Counted from the first letter of the stretch, positions 8,732 through 17,420 are shown. The stretch: DNA of 22,654 nt from JAHRVQ01 sp964548025 (GCA_964548025.1 CAZJRI010000086.1:1-22654), one strand, 5' to 3'. The notes: generated by a model not told the origin, from the sequence alone. Translations and numbers: made by a program.

Positions 8732-9412
8732 CTAAACAACTTTCTTCCGAAGAAAGGCGATAGGTGCAAAAGTCAGCAGGTGCTTTTCATGATGCCTGAC
8801 CTGTTCAAAGTCGGTCGTACTTTCCATAAACCGTTTGATTGCAGCAGCAGGTCCCGGACCGAATTCAGGCCAGGCTGGATAAAAGTCGAAGCATGAGTCT
8901 TCCGCGATCATATAGTTGCCGGGCGTGACGAATTCGCGGTATGCCTGCATTTCCTGGTATTTATAGGGGGCTTTGTGATCCGAGTCGAGAATAACCATGA
9001 CTGAGTCTGCCGACTCGCAGCTTGAAGCCACATGGTCCAGCGTGTCGGGAGCAATGGAAGAACCGGTGAAATACTCTATCCGATTGTGCTGGGGACGTTC
9101 GTCGTCAGCTTCGATATCGATGCTGAGTATCTTCCCGTTACCGATCAGATCCAGCATGTGTGCAAAAAACAACGTTGAACCGCCGCGAAGCGTGCCGGTT
9201 TCAACAATCAGATCAGGCTCCAGTTCATATATTATCTCCTGGTAAGCCCACATATCTGTTGGGCACTTTGCCGCTGTGACACCCATCCAGGTTGCATGTT
9301 CATAAGCCTGGCCCCTGAAATAAACAATATTGGCGAGGCGGATAATATTGCGGGTGTCCTCATCCGTTAGATCGCCAGGTGAGATGGTTATCTTGTTTTC
9401 TGAATCTGTCAC
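8732..9412 (-). CDS. Cephalosporin hydroxylase (CmcI) family protein
   Basis: 226-residue protein of the CmcI family, which has a Rossmann fold like S-adenosylmethionine-dependent methyltransferases. Named members act in cephamycin and O-methylation chemistry, but most are uncharacterised. Family blocks are TWMGVTAAKCPTDMWAYQEI (41-60), the nucleotide-binding loop DLIVETGTLRGGS (67-79), SIDIEADD after strand 2, the metal-site-like DSDHKAPYKYQEMQAY (143-158), and GNYMIAEDS (165-173). It starts only 25 bp after the OppF-like stop on the same strand, so it is probably the last gene of the peptide-transport operon. That suggests it acts on the imported molecule or on a peptide or sugar product linked to it. 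The true reaction is unknown. Confidence 0.82.
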   Translation of the reverse strand: MTDSENKITISPGDLTDEDTRNIIRLANIVYFRGQAYEHATWMGVTAAKCPTDMWAYQEIIYELEPDLIVETGTLRGGSTLFFAHMLDLIGNGKILSIDIEADDERPQHNRIEYFTGSSIAPDTLDHVASSCESADSVMVILDSDHKAPYKYQEMQAYREFVTPGNYMIAEDSCFDFYPAWPEFGPGPAAAIKRFMESTTDFEQVRHHEKHLLTFAPIAFLRKKVV

Positions 9413-9437
9413 GAAATGTCTCCTGCTGTATCTATAA

Positions 9438-10385
9438 CTAGAACAAATGGCATGTCACTGTATGAGCGTCGGTCACATGTGATGTCTCTGGTGTTTCTGT
9501 TCGACACAGGGGTAGCGCCTTTGGGCATCTATCTGCAAATCGGCATCCGGATTGTACATTAACAGGAGAGGTTATCTCGCCCTTTATAGCGATATGGGAT
9601 CGATTTCTCTCTACGTCCGGGTCGGGTTCAGGGTTTGATTCAATAAGTAACTGGGTATATGGGTGTTGGGGATTGAAGAAAAGGTCATTCGCAGGGCCGG
9701 TCTCAACGACTGAACCCAGGTACATAACGGCCATGCGATCTGAGACATATCGTACCATTGAAAGATCGTGGGCGATGAACAACATTGTTAAACCCATGGA
9801 GTTTTTAAGCTGGTCAAGGAGATTGATGACCTGGGCCTGAACAGAAACATCCAGGGCTGATATGGGTTCGTCACAGACCACAAATTTGGGTCTTATAATC
9901 ATTGCCCGGGCGATGCCGATTCTTTGTCTTTGTCCACCGGAGAACTCATGGGGATAACGTGACATATGATCTGCGTTCAGACCCACCTGATTGAGCCACA
10001 CGGCAACCTCTTCCCTGATCTGGCTGCGGCTGTGCTGACCTTGAATATGAAGTCCCTCTCCGACTATATCCAATACGGTCATTCTTGGATTCAGTGATGA
10101 ATAAGGATCCTGAAATATCATCTGCAGTTCCTTCGAGAATCTCAGATGATCTGTGGCGGTGAATTTTGCTGGCAGTTCTTCACCCTGGTAGTAAGCGGTA
10201 CCGCCGGACCGGGGATGAAGTCCAATAAGCGTTTTACCAAATGTCGATTTCCCGGAACCACTTTCACCGACGAGTCCCAGGATCTCGTTCTCGGCGATCT
10301 CAACGGATATGCCGTCGACTGCATGCAGGGTCTGACCGCGCCCGATCTGGAAGTACTTTTTCAGATTCTCGGTTTTAACCAGCAC
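9438..10385 (-). CDS. Peptide ABC transporter ATP-binding protein, OppF/DppF type
   Basis: One of the two cytoplasmic ATPases of an oligopeptide/dipeptide importer, 315 residues. It has Walker A GESGSGKST (40-48), the Q-loop MIFQDPYSSLNPRM, the ABC signature FSGGQRQRIGIARA and Walker B FVVCDEPISALD. The C-terminal oligopeptide-transporter extension has the paired cysteines of CRFADRCPKALPLC, in this family usually tied to an iron-sulphur site or structural role. Its first 11 bp overlap the end of the OppD-like gene, a tight translational coupling. It shares operon orientation with the permeases and binding protein upstream. Confidence 0.92.
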   Translation of the reverse strand: MLVKTENLKKYFQIGRGQTLHAVDGISVEIAENEILGLVGESGSGKSTFGKTLIGLHPRSGGTAYYQGEELPAKFTATDHLRFSKELQMIFQDPYSSLNPRMTVLDIVGEGLHIQGQHSRSQIREEVAVWLNQVGLNADHMSRYPHEFSGGQRQRIGIARAMIIRPKFVVCDEPISALDVSVQAQVINLLDQLKNSMGLTMLFIAHDLSMVRYVSDRMAVMYLGSVVETGPANDLFFNPQHPYTQLLIESNPEPDPDVERNRSHIAIKGEITSPVNVQSGCRFADRCPKALPLCRTETPETSHVTDAHTVTCHLF

Positions 10386-11406
10386 GTGTATCCCTCAATT
10401 GATGCAATCCCGAAACCGCCGGTGCACCTTCGTGTTGTAGCCAACAGTGTGTTGAATGACCGGAATCAGAGGCTATTGTAAATTCATCGGGCGGATTGTT
10501 CTCGCAAACCTTCATGGCATGAGGACATCTGGCGAAATAGCCACAACCGGCTGGTGGTGAGAATAGATCCGGTGGGCTGCCTTCGATTGGCGTGAGCTGT
10601 TTGTCCCGGTCTTCGCGGTTTGAAGGCATTGCATCCTTCAGTCCAAGGGTATAGGGATGGGCGGAATTGTAGAAAATATCTCTGACTGAGCCTGTTTCGA
10701 TTATCTGTCCTGCATACATTACGGCAACTCTCTCAGCCATCTTTGCGACCACTGCAAGATCGTGGGTGATCAGAATGATCGACATGTTTTCGGTTCGCTG
10801 CAGTTCAGACATCAACTCCAGGATCTGGGCCTGTATGGTGACATCCAGCGCGGTGGTGGGTTCATCTGCAATCAGAACAGAAGGATTGCATGCGAGGCTC
10901 TGGGCAATCATTGCGCGCTGTAACATCCCGCCGGAAAACTCAAAAGGATATTGACGGGCCCGCTTGTCAGCTTCGGGGATATGGGTTTTCTCCAGCAGTT
11001 CAATTGCCCGGGAAAAAGCTTCTTTATGGCTAAGCCCCCGGTGAACCATAAGTGTTTCAGAAATCTGATCGCCAATAGACATCGTTGGATTCAGAGACGT
11101 CATGGGATCCTGAAAAATCATGCCAATCTCCACCCCACGAAATTTATTCGCCTCCCTTATCTGTAATCCGAGAATGTTCTGCCCCTTTAGCCTGGCTCTC
11201 CCGGATGTAATTTTCCCTGGTGGCATTGGAATCAATCCCATGACTGATTGGACTGAAACGGATTTGCCACAACCGGATTCACCGACAATGGCCAGGGTTT
11301 CGCCACGACTGACGGAAAAACTGACGCCACGAACTGCTTTGACCGTTCCGCCATAGGTTGTGAATTCAACCGCAAGATCTTCCACCTCCAGAATAACATC
11401 GCTCAT
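10375..11406 (-). CDS. Peptide ABC transporter ATP-binding protein, OppD/DppD type
   Basis: Second ATPase of the importer, 343 residues. It shows Walker A VGESGCGKS (41-49), Q-loop MIFQDPMTSLNPTM, signature FSGGMLQRAMIAQSL, Walker B VLIADEPTTALD and the His switch LITHDLAVV. The C-terminal extension has GCGYFARCPHAMKVC, the cysteine pattern typical of OppD/DppD. ML in place of the usual QM/RQ in the signature is a common OppD variation. The start lies 3 bp after the OppC-like stop, and the 3' end overlaps the OppF-like gene by 11 bp. It pairs with OppF to power the OppB/OppC channel. Confidence 0.92.
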   Translation of the reverse strand: MSDVILEVEDLAVEFTTYGGTVKAVRGVSFSVSRGETLAIVGESGCGKSVSVQSVMGLIPMPPGKITSGRARLKGQNILGLQIREANKFRGVEIGMIFQDPMTSLNPTMSIGDQISETLMVHRGLSHKEAFSRAIELLEKTHIPEADKRARQYPFEFSGGMLQRAMIAQSLACNPSVLIADEPTTALDVTIQAQILELMSELQRTENMSIILITHDLAVVAKMAERVAVMYAGQIIETGSVRDIFYNSAHPYTLGLKDAMPSNREDRDKQLTPIEGSPPDLFSPPAGCGYFARCPHAMKVCENNPPDEFTIASDSGHSTHCWLQHEGAPAVSGLHQLRDTRAG

Positions 11407-11409
11407 AGA

Positions 11410-12822
11410 CTATTCCTTTGATCTCATTCTGGAATCTAGCGCCTCTGTTAATCCGTCACCCAAGAGATTGAAGGCCAGGACTGTAATGCTTATGAACAAT
11501 GCGGGGAAGATAAGCTCGTGGGGGTGGCTTAACATGGTTTTAACACCTTCATTGCACATTGATCCCCAGGATGGTGTAGGCGGCGCCACACCCATGCCGA
11601 TAAATGACAGAAAAGCCTCGGTAAAAATGGCAGCGGGTACGGCAAATGTGAGAGTAACGAGGATAACTCCCATGGTGTTGGGGATAATATGCCTGATGAT
11701 CAGATAGTGGTTCTTCGCACCGAGAAGTTGTGCCGCCTCTATAAAACCCTGTTCTCGAATCTGAAGAACCTGACCTCGTACGAGCCTGGCTGTTGCCGGC
11801 CAGCCGAGTAAAACAAGTGCAATGAGCATGGGCAGGATGCCGCTTTCACCCGGTCCAATACCGAATGCGATCTTGAAAAGGATCATGAAGAGCAGAAAGG
11901 GTAAAGCAACCACAAAGTCTGCAAACCGCATGAACAGGGCGTCCAACTGGCCGCCAAAGTATCCGGCGAACCCACCGTAGACGATACCGAAGATGACATA
12001 TAAGAAGGGTGCGACTATGCCTATAAAAAGCGATACGCCAGCACCTTCCATCAGCCTGGCAAGCATGTCTCTGCCGAGGTAATCGGTACCGAATGGATGG
12101 AACTCGATGTTTATCTTTGCGCCGATCTCTGTGCTATTCGGTTCGATAAGCTCGCGGGACAGTGCTTCTTCTTCGGTGATTGCCAGAATGGGAGTTACTT
12201 CCAGCACTGTATAGGTGTCAGATTCATCAAAACCATCGGTGGGCACTACCGAATAATGATATTGGCGTTGTTCGAGATTCAGTCGATCTTCATAGCTTAT
12301 TTCATTTCCCCCAAGTGTGGAGCCCAGGGGTAATCCGAGATCATTAATGGTTTCCGGCAAGCGTTGATTTCGATATATGTTGTACCCGCCAGCTCCAACT
12401 ACCGGCTCCCATACCAATCGAACTCGCTGGGTTGTCGCATCGTCATACAATCTAAAATTGGCAGGCGCCGGAATGACATCAAGGAATTCTTCAGGTTCAG
12501 CGGGAAAATCGTCCAGGACAATTGCTGTCCAGCGTTGATAAGGCGCGACGATCACCGCGGTTTTTGGGAATGAAGGTGATTGCGATATTTGATTTAGATC
12601 CTGAAGCGCAGGGTCGACTCTCCAGACGGACGGGCCGATGAGTGTAAACAATGCAAGGCCAATAATGATATACAGGGAAATAATTGCACGTTTGTTTTTC
12701 TTAAGACGTATCCAGGCGTCCTGCCAGTAAGATAACGACGGTCGTGAAATCTCCTCAACGTGAACCTCGGATGATGCCGGTTCAAAGTCTGATTCGTTTG
12801 GAGTAAATGCCTGAGGGTTCAT
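11410..12822 (-). CDS. Peptide ABC transporter permease, OppC type, with an inserted periplasmic FN3-like domain
   Basis: Inner-membrane channel subunit of the importer. At 470 residues it is about 170 longer than ordinary OppC/DppC proteins. The extra length lies between TM1 (about 45-65, RAIISLYIIIGLALFTLIG) and the conserved HPFGTDYLGRDMLARL (242-257) that precedes the transport core. Within it, residues about 116-212 read like a fibronectin type III repeat: a P-x-N-F-x-L strand, VRLVWEPVVGAGGYNIYRN in the middle and YHYSVVPTDGFDESDTYTV near the end. The core has five more membrane segments and the ATPase-contacting EAA loop EAAQLLGAKNHYLIIRHIIPN (362-382). The start ATG lies 8 bp after the OppB-like stop, without a clear ribosome-binding site, consistent with coupling. 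Confidence 0.9.
   Translation of the reverse strand: MNPQAFTPNESDFEPASSEVHVEEISRPSLSYWQDAWIRLKKNKRAIISLYIIIGLALFTLIGPSVWRVDPALQDLNQISQSPSFPKTAVIVAPYQRWTAIVLDDFPAEPEEFLDVIPAPANFRLYDDATTQRVRLVWEPVVGAGGYNIYRNQRLPETINDLGLPLGSTLGGNEISYEDRLNLEQRQYHYSVVPTDGFDESDTYTVLEVTPILAITEEEALSRELIEPNSTEIGAKINIEFHPFGTDYLGRDMLARLMEGAGVSLFIGIVAPFLYVIFGIVYGGFAGYFGGQLDALFMRFADFVVALPFLLFMILFKIAFGIGPGESGILPMLIALVLLGWPATARLVRGQVLQIREQGFIEAAQLLGAKNHYLIIRHIIPNTMGVILVTLTFAVPAAIFTEAFLSFIGMGVAPPTPSWGSMCNEGVKTMLSHPHELIFPALFISITVLAFNLLGDGLTEALDSRMRSKE
12187..12477 (-). other. Region encoding the FN3-like insert of the OppC-like permease
   Basis: Encodes residues about 116-212 of the permease. The seven-strand FN3 pattern is suggested by the conserved W of LVWEP, the YNIYRN strand and the late Y-x-Y-x-V strand (YHYSVV). 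Topology places it in the periplasm, where the binding protein docks. The boundary is approximate, and the fold call rests on pattern recognition only. Confidence 0.6.
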
Positions 12823-12830
12823 TGGGTTAA

Positions 12831-13763
12831 TTACTTAAGCCTGACTCTGGGATCGATAAATCCATAGAGAATATCAACAATAATTACCATTAAAACCAGA
12901 AAGGCGCCATAGAAGACAGTCGTTCCCATGATGACGGTGTAATCGAGTTGTTGTACCGCCTGAACGAAATATCGACCCAGCCCGGGAATGGCAAATACCA
13001 GTTCCACGACAAAACCGCCCGTCGTAATGACCGCAATCTGTGGGCCCAGTACGGTAACAATAGGCAGGATCGCGTTTCTTAACTGATGTTTGAAGAATAT
13101 TCGAATAGGTGACAGGCCTTTTGCCCGTGCAGTTCGGATATAGTCTTCATTGACGATTTCAAGCATGGATGATCTCATAAGCCTTGTAAGGAATGCCATG
13201 GCACCAAGACCGAGCACAAGTGAAGGCATCATCATATGAGAGAGTGAACCCCAGCCAGCTACAGGTATGACACTTCTGCCAACAAAACTATTGATGTTCA
13301 CAAGCAGGAGCTGACCGAGTGCAGCAAATACAAAACTCGGCACCGAGATTCCCAGAATAACAAGAAACATGATAATGATATCTGGTAGACGATTTCTGAA
13401 TATGGCGGTGAGTGCGCCAAAGAGTATGCCCCCCAGTGCAGCAAACATAATCGCCATGACTCCAAGGGTTGCGGATACGGGGAAATGATCACGAATAATG
13501 TCGTTAACCTTTCTATTCTGCTGGGTGAACGAAATACCGAAATCACCCATCAGCATATTCTTCATAAAAATGAAGTATTGTTCTGATACGGGTTTGTCGA
13601 GACCATATTTTCGTTCCAGGTTCAATCTGATCTCTGCCGAGACGGCTTTGTCGTTCATGAGGGGGTCGCCGGGCACCTGATGCATGGCGATAAAAGTAGC
13701 GGTGGCAATAAACCACACAGTTATCAAGCCTGCCAGGATCCTTTTGGCGGTGTAAACAAGCAT
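12831..13763 (-). CDS. Peptide ABC transporter permease, OppB type
   Basis: Inner-membrane channel subunit, 310 residues, normal for OppB/DppB. It starts with the family-typical MLVYTAKRILAGLITVWFIA membrane segment followed by HQVPGDPL. Further membrane helices are visible at roughly 95-125, 130-160, 170-195, 235-260 and 280-300. The EAA loop reads YIRTARAKGLSPIRIFFKHQ, followed by LRNAILPIVT. Together with the OppC-like subunit it forms the transmembrane pore. The stop is 8 bp before the OppC-like ATG, and the binding-protein gene ends 59 bp upstream, so all are in one operon. Confidence 0.93.
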   Translation of the reverse strand: MLVYTAKRILAGLITVWFIATATFIAMHQVPGDPLMNDKAVSAEIRLNLERKYGLDKPVSEQYFIFMKNMLMGDFGISFTQQNRKVNDIIRDHFPVSATLGVMAIMFAALGGILFGALTAIFRNRLPDIIIMFLVILGISVPSFVFAALGQLLLVNINSFVGRSVIPVAGWGSLSHMMMPSLVLGLGAMAFLTRLMRSSMLEIVNEDYIRTARAKGLSPIRIFFKHQLRNAILPIVTVLGPQIAVITTGGFVVELVFAIPGLGRYFVQAVQQLDYTVIMGTTVFYGAFLVLMVIIVDILYGFIDPRVRLK

Positions 13764-13822
13764 CAGTAAGATTGGCTCATCGGCTTGAGGTCCGGCGAAT
13801 CAGGGGATTAATCATAGTTCGG

Positions 13823-15424
13823 TCACTTAACAACTCGGGCATAGGTATAATCAGGATCTGCGCCGACGACTCTGCGAACCACGCCCCGGACCTTCGGGTG
13901 CATCAGGTAAATAACACCCTGCTCATATTGAGGTAATATCACTGCATCATCGAATAGTATCTGCTGTAATTTCCCCATTGCTTCCATGCGAATTGTGGGG
14001 ACTGAACTGCTCATCGCGATGCGGACTAGTTCATCGTATTCTGGATTGCTATATCTACCCCGGTTGTTCAGATTCCAGGATGCAAACAGATCGCCGAAGG
14101 TCATGATGTCATCAAAATCAGGTCCCCAACCTGCAGCAACAATATCGAAATCACCTGATGTCATTTTTGCGAGACGCTGCTTGAAGGTCTGTTTGTCAAT
14201 CTTGATATCGATACCCAGTTTGTCTTTTAGCAGACCTTGCATGTACACAGCCTGTTTCTCAGCCGTTGGACTGTCGCTTGTCAGCAGCACCAATGCTGGT
14301 ATTTTCTTTACGCCCATTTCTTCGGCAGCTTTGGCCAGTAAGCGTCTGCCTTCTTCAATATCGACATTACCAAGTGGCGCGGGGTACTCCTGGCGGAACT
14401 TCTTGTCGACGCCCTGGAGCCAAACAGGGAAAAGACTCTGACCCGCCAGATTACCCGGCGTCTGGAGAACATTGTTCACAAATTTATCTGCGTCAAACAC
14501 GTGACTTATTGCTTTACGCAGATTGATATTCCTTGTGGGTCTCCCATCCCGGTGATTGTATTCCAGAAAAAATACCGAGCCGGTTGAGAATTTCCTTATA
14601 CGAAACTTCTGCGTGAGTGCATCCTTGTAAGTCTCACCATCAAGCCGGGTGTGAACGATCTGGCCATCGATGAATAAATTGAGCCGGGCGCGTGTATCTG
14701 CCGTTATATAGTTGGCGTTAATTTCGTTGAGGGTAATATTATCCTTGTCCCAGTAGTGTTCATTCTTGACCATTTTTAGCGAGGCAGAGTGGACCCACTC
14801 TGTAATTTTGAAAGGACCGTTGTAGAGCAGATCACCAGCATCGGCTGCAAAACGATCTCCTCTGGCTTTGAAGAAATCTTCTCGAACCGGGAAGTAGGAA
14901 GAAAAAGCGGTAAGCTTGAGAAAGTAACCGGTCGGTCTCTCAAACTCAATATGCAAGGTAAGATCGTCGATAGCCTTAACTGCCAGAGCAGTCGGTACCA
15001 GTTCGCCTGTATTGATCTTTTCGCCGTTTTTCAACGGGTAAAGGATAAATGCGTATTCCGACGCGGTAACAGGAGCTAGAGCATTCTGCCAGGCGAAGAC
15101 AAAGTCATGTGCAGTGACTGGTTTGCCATCACTCCACAAGGCATTGTTTCTCAGCCAGAAAGTGGCTGTTTTATCATTAATCTCCCAACGTTCTGCAACA
15201 CCCGGAGCGATCCTGCCTCTTCTGTCATAACGAATAAGACCTTCCATAACATGTGAAAGGATTGAAATACTGGCCCCGTCAGTGGCTTTCATGCCATTTA
15301 GTTGAGGTGGTTCCTGGGCAAGAGCAGTGGTAATGGTTTGATTTTCGAAACTGGTTGAGTTTGTCTCAAATTCAGCCTGCGTCGGCAAGGATAGTAATGC
15401 CAATATGGCCAACAAACATCTCAT
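13823..15424 (-). CDS. Periplasmic oligopeptide-binding protein, solute-binding family 5
   Basis: OppA/DppA-like substrate receptor of the importer. From the ATG at 15424 it has 533 residues, usual for the family. The N-terminus MRCLLAILALLSLPTQA is a Sec signal peptide without a lipobox, so the mature protein should be free in the periplasm. Family 5 features are ALAQEPPQLNGMKATDG near the start, SHVMEGLIRYDRRGRIAPGVAERWE, TATFWLRNNALWSDGKPVTAHDFVFAWQ, and a C-terminus with DAVILPQYEQGVIYLM. The frame extends 13 codons further to a GTG at 15463, but the ATG places the signal peptide correctly and has AAGG about 11 nt ahead. It is first in the operon and divergent from the TonB-dependent receptor. 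Confidence 0.92.
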   Translation of the reverse strand: MRCLLAILALLSLPTQAEFETNSTSFENQTITTALAQEPPQLNGMKATDGASISILSHVMEGLIRYDRRGRIAPGVAERWEINDKTATFWLRNNALWSDGKPVTAHDFVFAWQNALAPVTASEYAFILYPLKNGEKINTGELVPTALAVKAIDDLTLHIEFERPTGYFLKLTAFSSYFPVREDFFKARGDRFAADAGDLLYNGPFKITEWVHSASLKMVKNEHYWDKDNITLNEINANYITADTRARLNLFIDGQIVHTRLDGETYKDALTQKFRIRKFSTGSVFFLEYNHRDGRPTRNINLRKAISHVFDADKFVNNVLQTPGNLAGQSLFPVWLQGVDKKFRQEYPAPLGNVDIEEGRRLLAKAAEEMGVKKIPALVLLTSDSPTAEKQAVYMQGLLKDKLGIDIKIDKQTFKQRLAKMTSGDFDIVAAGWGPDFDDIMTFGDLFASWNLNNRGRYSNPEYDELVRIAMSSSVPTIRMEAMGKLQQILFDDAVILPQYEQGVIYLMHPKVRGVVRRVVGADPDYTYARVVK

Positions 15425-15453
15425 TTCAATTATTGCCTTCTTCGAGTGCACGA

Positions 15454-15483
15454 ATTGTAACACGATGTGTGTTTTTGATCGTG
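15454..15483 (-). promoter_or_regulatory. Candidate promoter and operator of the peptide-transport operon
   Basis: On the minus strand TACAAT (plus 15454-15459) resembles a -10 box about 30 bp before the binding-protein ATG; no good -35 box accompanies it. Immediately upstream an inverted repeat CACGAT (15461-15466) and ATCGTG (15478-15483), spacer 11, overlaps the -10/-35 interval, where a repressor would act. Confidence 0.35.
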
Positions 15484-15709
15484 CTCACAGCTTTATTCAC
15501 AACGCCTTGTCTTCTCTTAGAGAAACCAGGTAAGTTTTTATTAATCAAAAGGTTACGGGTCCCTTAGAAGAACATTCGTTTATTGTTTTTAAATAACGAT
15601 CTGTTTGACAAAAAAAAATGCTCTTCTCTTCATATTTTTTTCATTTTTTTTCACTTGTATGAAACCCATTTCGCTTTTTGGGCAACTAAGCCCCCGAGAA
15701 TCGAAAAAG

Positions 15710-15739
15710 TTGAGAGTTAGCTGGGCTGATTACTTATAT
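15710..15739 (+). promoter_or_regulatory. Candidate promoter of the TonB-dependent receptor
   Basis: TTGAGA at 15710-15715 and TTATAT at 15734-15739, spaced 18 bp, would give a leader of about 105 nt before the receptor ATG at 15851. The match is moderate and unverified. Confidence 0.35.
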
Positions 15740-15773
15740 GGCCCCCGGTTATTTCAAATTCAGACATATTCGT

Positions 15774-15789
15774 GATGGTTAGAACCATC
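15774..15789. promoter_or_regulatory. Perfect 7-bp inverted repeat in the receptor leader
   Basis: GATGGTT and AACCATC separated by AG, 61 bp before the receptor start and downstream of the candidate promoter. It could be an operator or a small RNA hairpin. The short 2-nt spacer favours a protein-binding site over a stable hairpin. Confidence 0.4.
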
Positions 15790-15850
15790 GTGAAGAGCTG
15801 TCTGTCGGATCTCAAACTTTGACTAATTTCCATTAACTGGGGAAAAATTA

Positions 15851-17329
15851 ATGAATAATCTGAGCAAAAAGGCATCAGGCTGGTCGTTGGCATTTGCGCT
15901 GACCGCTGGGTTAGGTGTGACAGGCACGACGCAGCCCGTTCTTGCTGAAGCAGAAGCGTTAGAAGAGGTTGTTGTCACGGGGTCTCGTATCAAGCGAAGT
16001 GATGATACGAGTATCAGCCCGATTTCTGTTTTATCGGAGCAGGATCTGAATATTTCGGGAAACCTGACGTTAGAAAACTTCATCCAGGATATGCCAGCTG
16101 TCAATGGTGGTGATTTTGGTTCTGGTATCAATAATGCCGGAAATGGACTAGCGACTGTTTCACTCCGTGGTTTGGGGCCAAACCGTACATTGATACTGGT
16201 AAATGGTAAACGATTTGCCTCTTCTTCGGTGGATGGGTACGTTGACCTCAATATGATACCGACAGCGATTGTTGATCGAATAGAGGTATTACGCGACGGA
16301 GCTTCAACGGTATATGGTTCTGATGCCATCGCCGGTGTTGTCAATATCATCACTAAGAAAGACTTTGAAGGTGTTGATATAGACTTTGGTTACGATGTTA
16401 CCGATGAGAATGATGGTGATATGTACAATCTCAATGTGACCTTTGGCACCGTATTTGACAAGGGAAATTTCGTCGTAGCCGCACAGGTCAACAAACGGGA
16501 TGAAATCCGTCAGGGTGATCGGGGTTATTCAGCCTGTCCATTCTTCGACGATGGCACACAGAAGATTTGTGGTGGTAGCCCGACAACTACACCTGCACAA
16601 TTCACGCCTCTGGGTGCGGATGCAGGGGTTGGCGGTCAGGTCGTCGACAATGGAGTTTCGAGGGCATTCAATGCCGCGACAGATGCATTTAACTTTGCAG
16701 CACTGAGTTATCTGACCACACCTCACGACGTCTACAGTGCTTATGCAGCAGCTAACTACGAATTGATGGACACGAGTGCGCTTGGTGTGATCAATGCGAG
16801 TCTGGAGATGAATTATACCAACCGGGAGTCGGATCAGTTGATGGCCCCGGTTGGAACATTTGGCGGTTGGATTACAGGGCGGGCTCATCCGAACAATCCC
16901 TTCGGTGACCTACTTTGTGCGACCAATCCCCAGTGTACTTCACCTCAGGATGTCGCAACTTCCAGAAGGTTGACTGAATCAGGTGGTCGCAGATTCACCC
17001 AGGACGTCAACTCCTGGCGAATTGGATTTGGACTGGATGGTGAATTCGCCAACAACTGGACATGGGATGTGACCTATACCCTGGCCAAGTGGGAAGACAG
17101 CCAGCGGGATGAAGGCCGTCCCAATCGTCCGCATATTGAAGAGATGATGGATCCGGTCTTGTGTGCGGCGAGTACTGATGGTTGCCCTGGTGTGTATAAC
17201 CCATTTGTGAGCGATAGTATGAACGCTGCCCAGATAGCATATGGATTTGTCGGGGTTAATACCAAGGAAGAATCCACATTGAATATCCTGCAAGCCAATG
17301 TCAGCGGTGATATGGGAGTAGTCGGTTAG
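15851..17329 (+). pseudogene. TonB-dependent receptor, 3' half missing at a mobile-element insertion
   Basis: N-terminal part of a TonB-dependent outer-membrane receptor, 492 residues where related large receptors are about 900-1000. A signal peptide (1-32, ending near QPVLA) is followed by the TonB-box-like EEVVVTGSRIKR, a full plug domain (TLENFIQDMP, SLRGLGPNRTLILVNGKR, IEVLRDGASTVYGSDAIAGVVNIITKK), and the first barrel strands and loops. Paired cysteines (CPFFDDGTQKIC, CATNPQC, CAASTDGC) probably form loop disulphides. The frame ends abruptly after ANVSGDMGVVG, where related proteins would continue through many more beta-strands. The next DNA is repeat-rich and leads into an integrase, so the loss is best explained by element insertion. 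As it stands the product lacks most of the barrel and should not be functional. Confidence 0.88.
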
Positions 17330-17337
17330 GTGTAACC
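17324..17337. repeat. Candidate left attachment junction (inverted repeat at the receptor break)
   Basis: GGTTA and TAACC flank a 4-bp GGTG spacer exactly where the receptor reading frame ends (stop 17327-17329). Short inverted arms around a few-base spacer are typical of tyrosine-recombinase core sites. The call is inferred from position and symmetry; the matching right end is not in the window. Confidence 0.35.
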
Positions 17338-17360
17338 CATTGATTTATATAGAGTTGAGA

Positions 17361-17420
17361 GTTACAAACTTGTTACAAACCACCCCCAAAACAGGGGGTT
17401 TTACAAAGAAAGTTACAAAC
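17361..17420. repeat. Three direct repeats GTTACAAAC near the element's left end
   Basis: Identical 9-mers at 17361-17369, 17372-17380 and 17412-17420, plus a degenerate TTTACAAAG near 17400. Their place between the receptor break and the integrase gene fits arm-type binding sites for the integrase or a directionality factor. Confidence 0.5.
17383..17402 (+). terminator. Terminator-like hairpin between receptor fragment and integrase
   Basis: CCCCC and GGGGG (17383-17387 and 17394-17398) with an AAAACA loop, followed by TTTT. The short GC stem and T run could stop readthrough from the receptor promoter into the element. The stem is only 5 bp. Confidence 0.45.

Larger units (their letters stand above)
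15425..15850. other. 426-bp divergent regulatory region between the binding-protein and receptor genes
   Basis: No gene is seen here. It contains poly-A/T tracts (15611-15660), candidate promoters for both directions and two inverted repeats, listed separately. A second plus-strand candidate is a consensus TTGACA at 15605-15610 with TTCATA at 15629-15634. Sharing this region suggests coordinate control of outer- and inner-membrane uptake genes. Confidence 0.6.

Noticed and set aside
15425..15463. GTG start at 15463 for the binding protein
   Set aside because: It would place 13 extra residues, including charged ones, ahead of a normal signal peptide.
16529..17298. Minus-strand open frames within the receptor gene
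   Set aside because: Antisense to a clear coding sequence, cysteine/serine-rich shadow composition, no ribosome-binding site.
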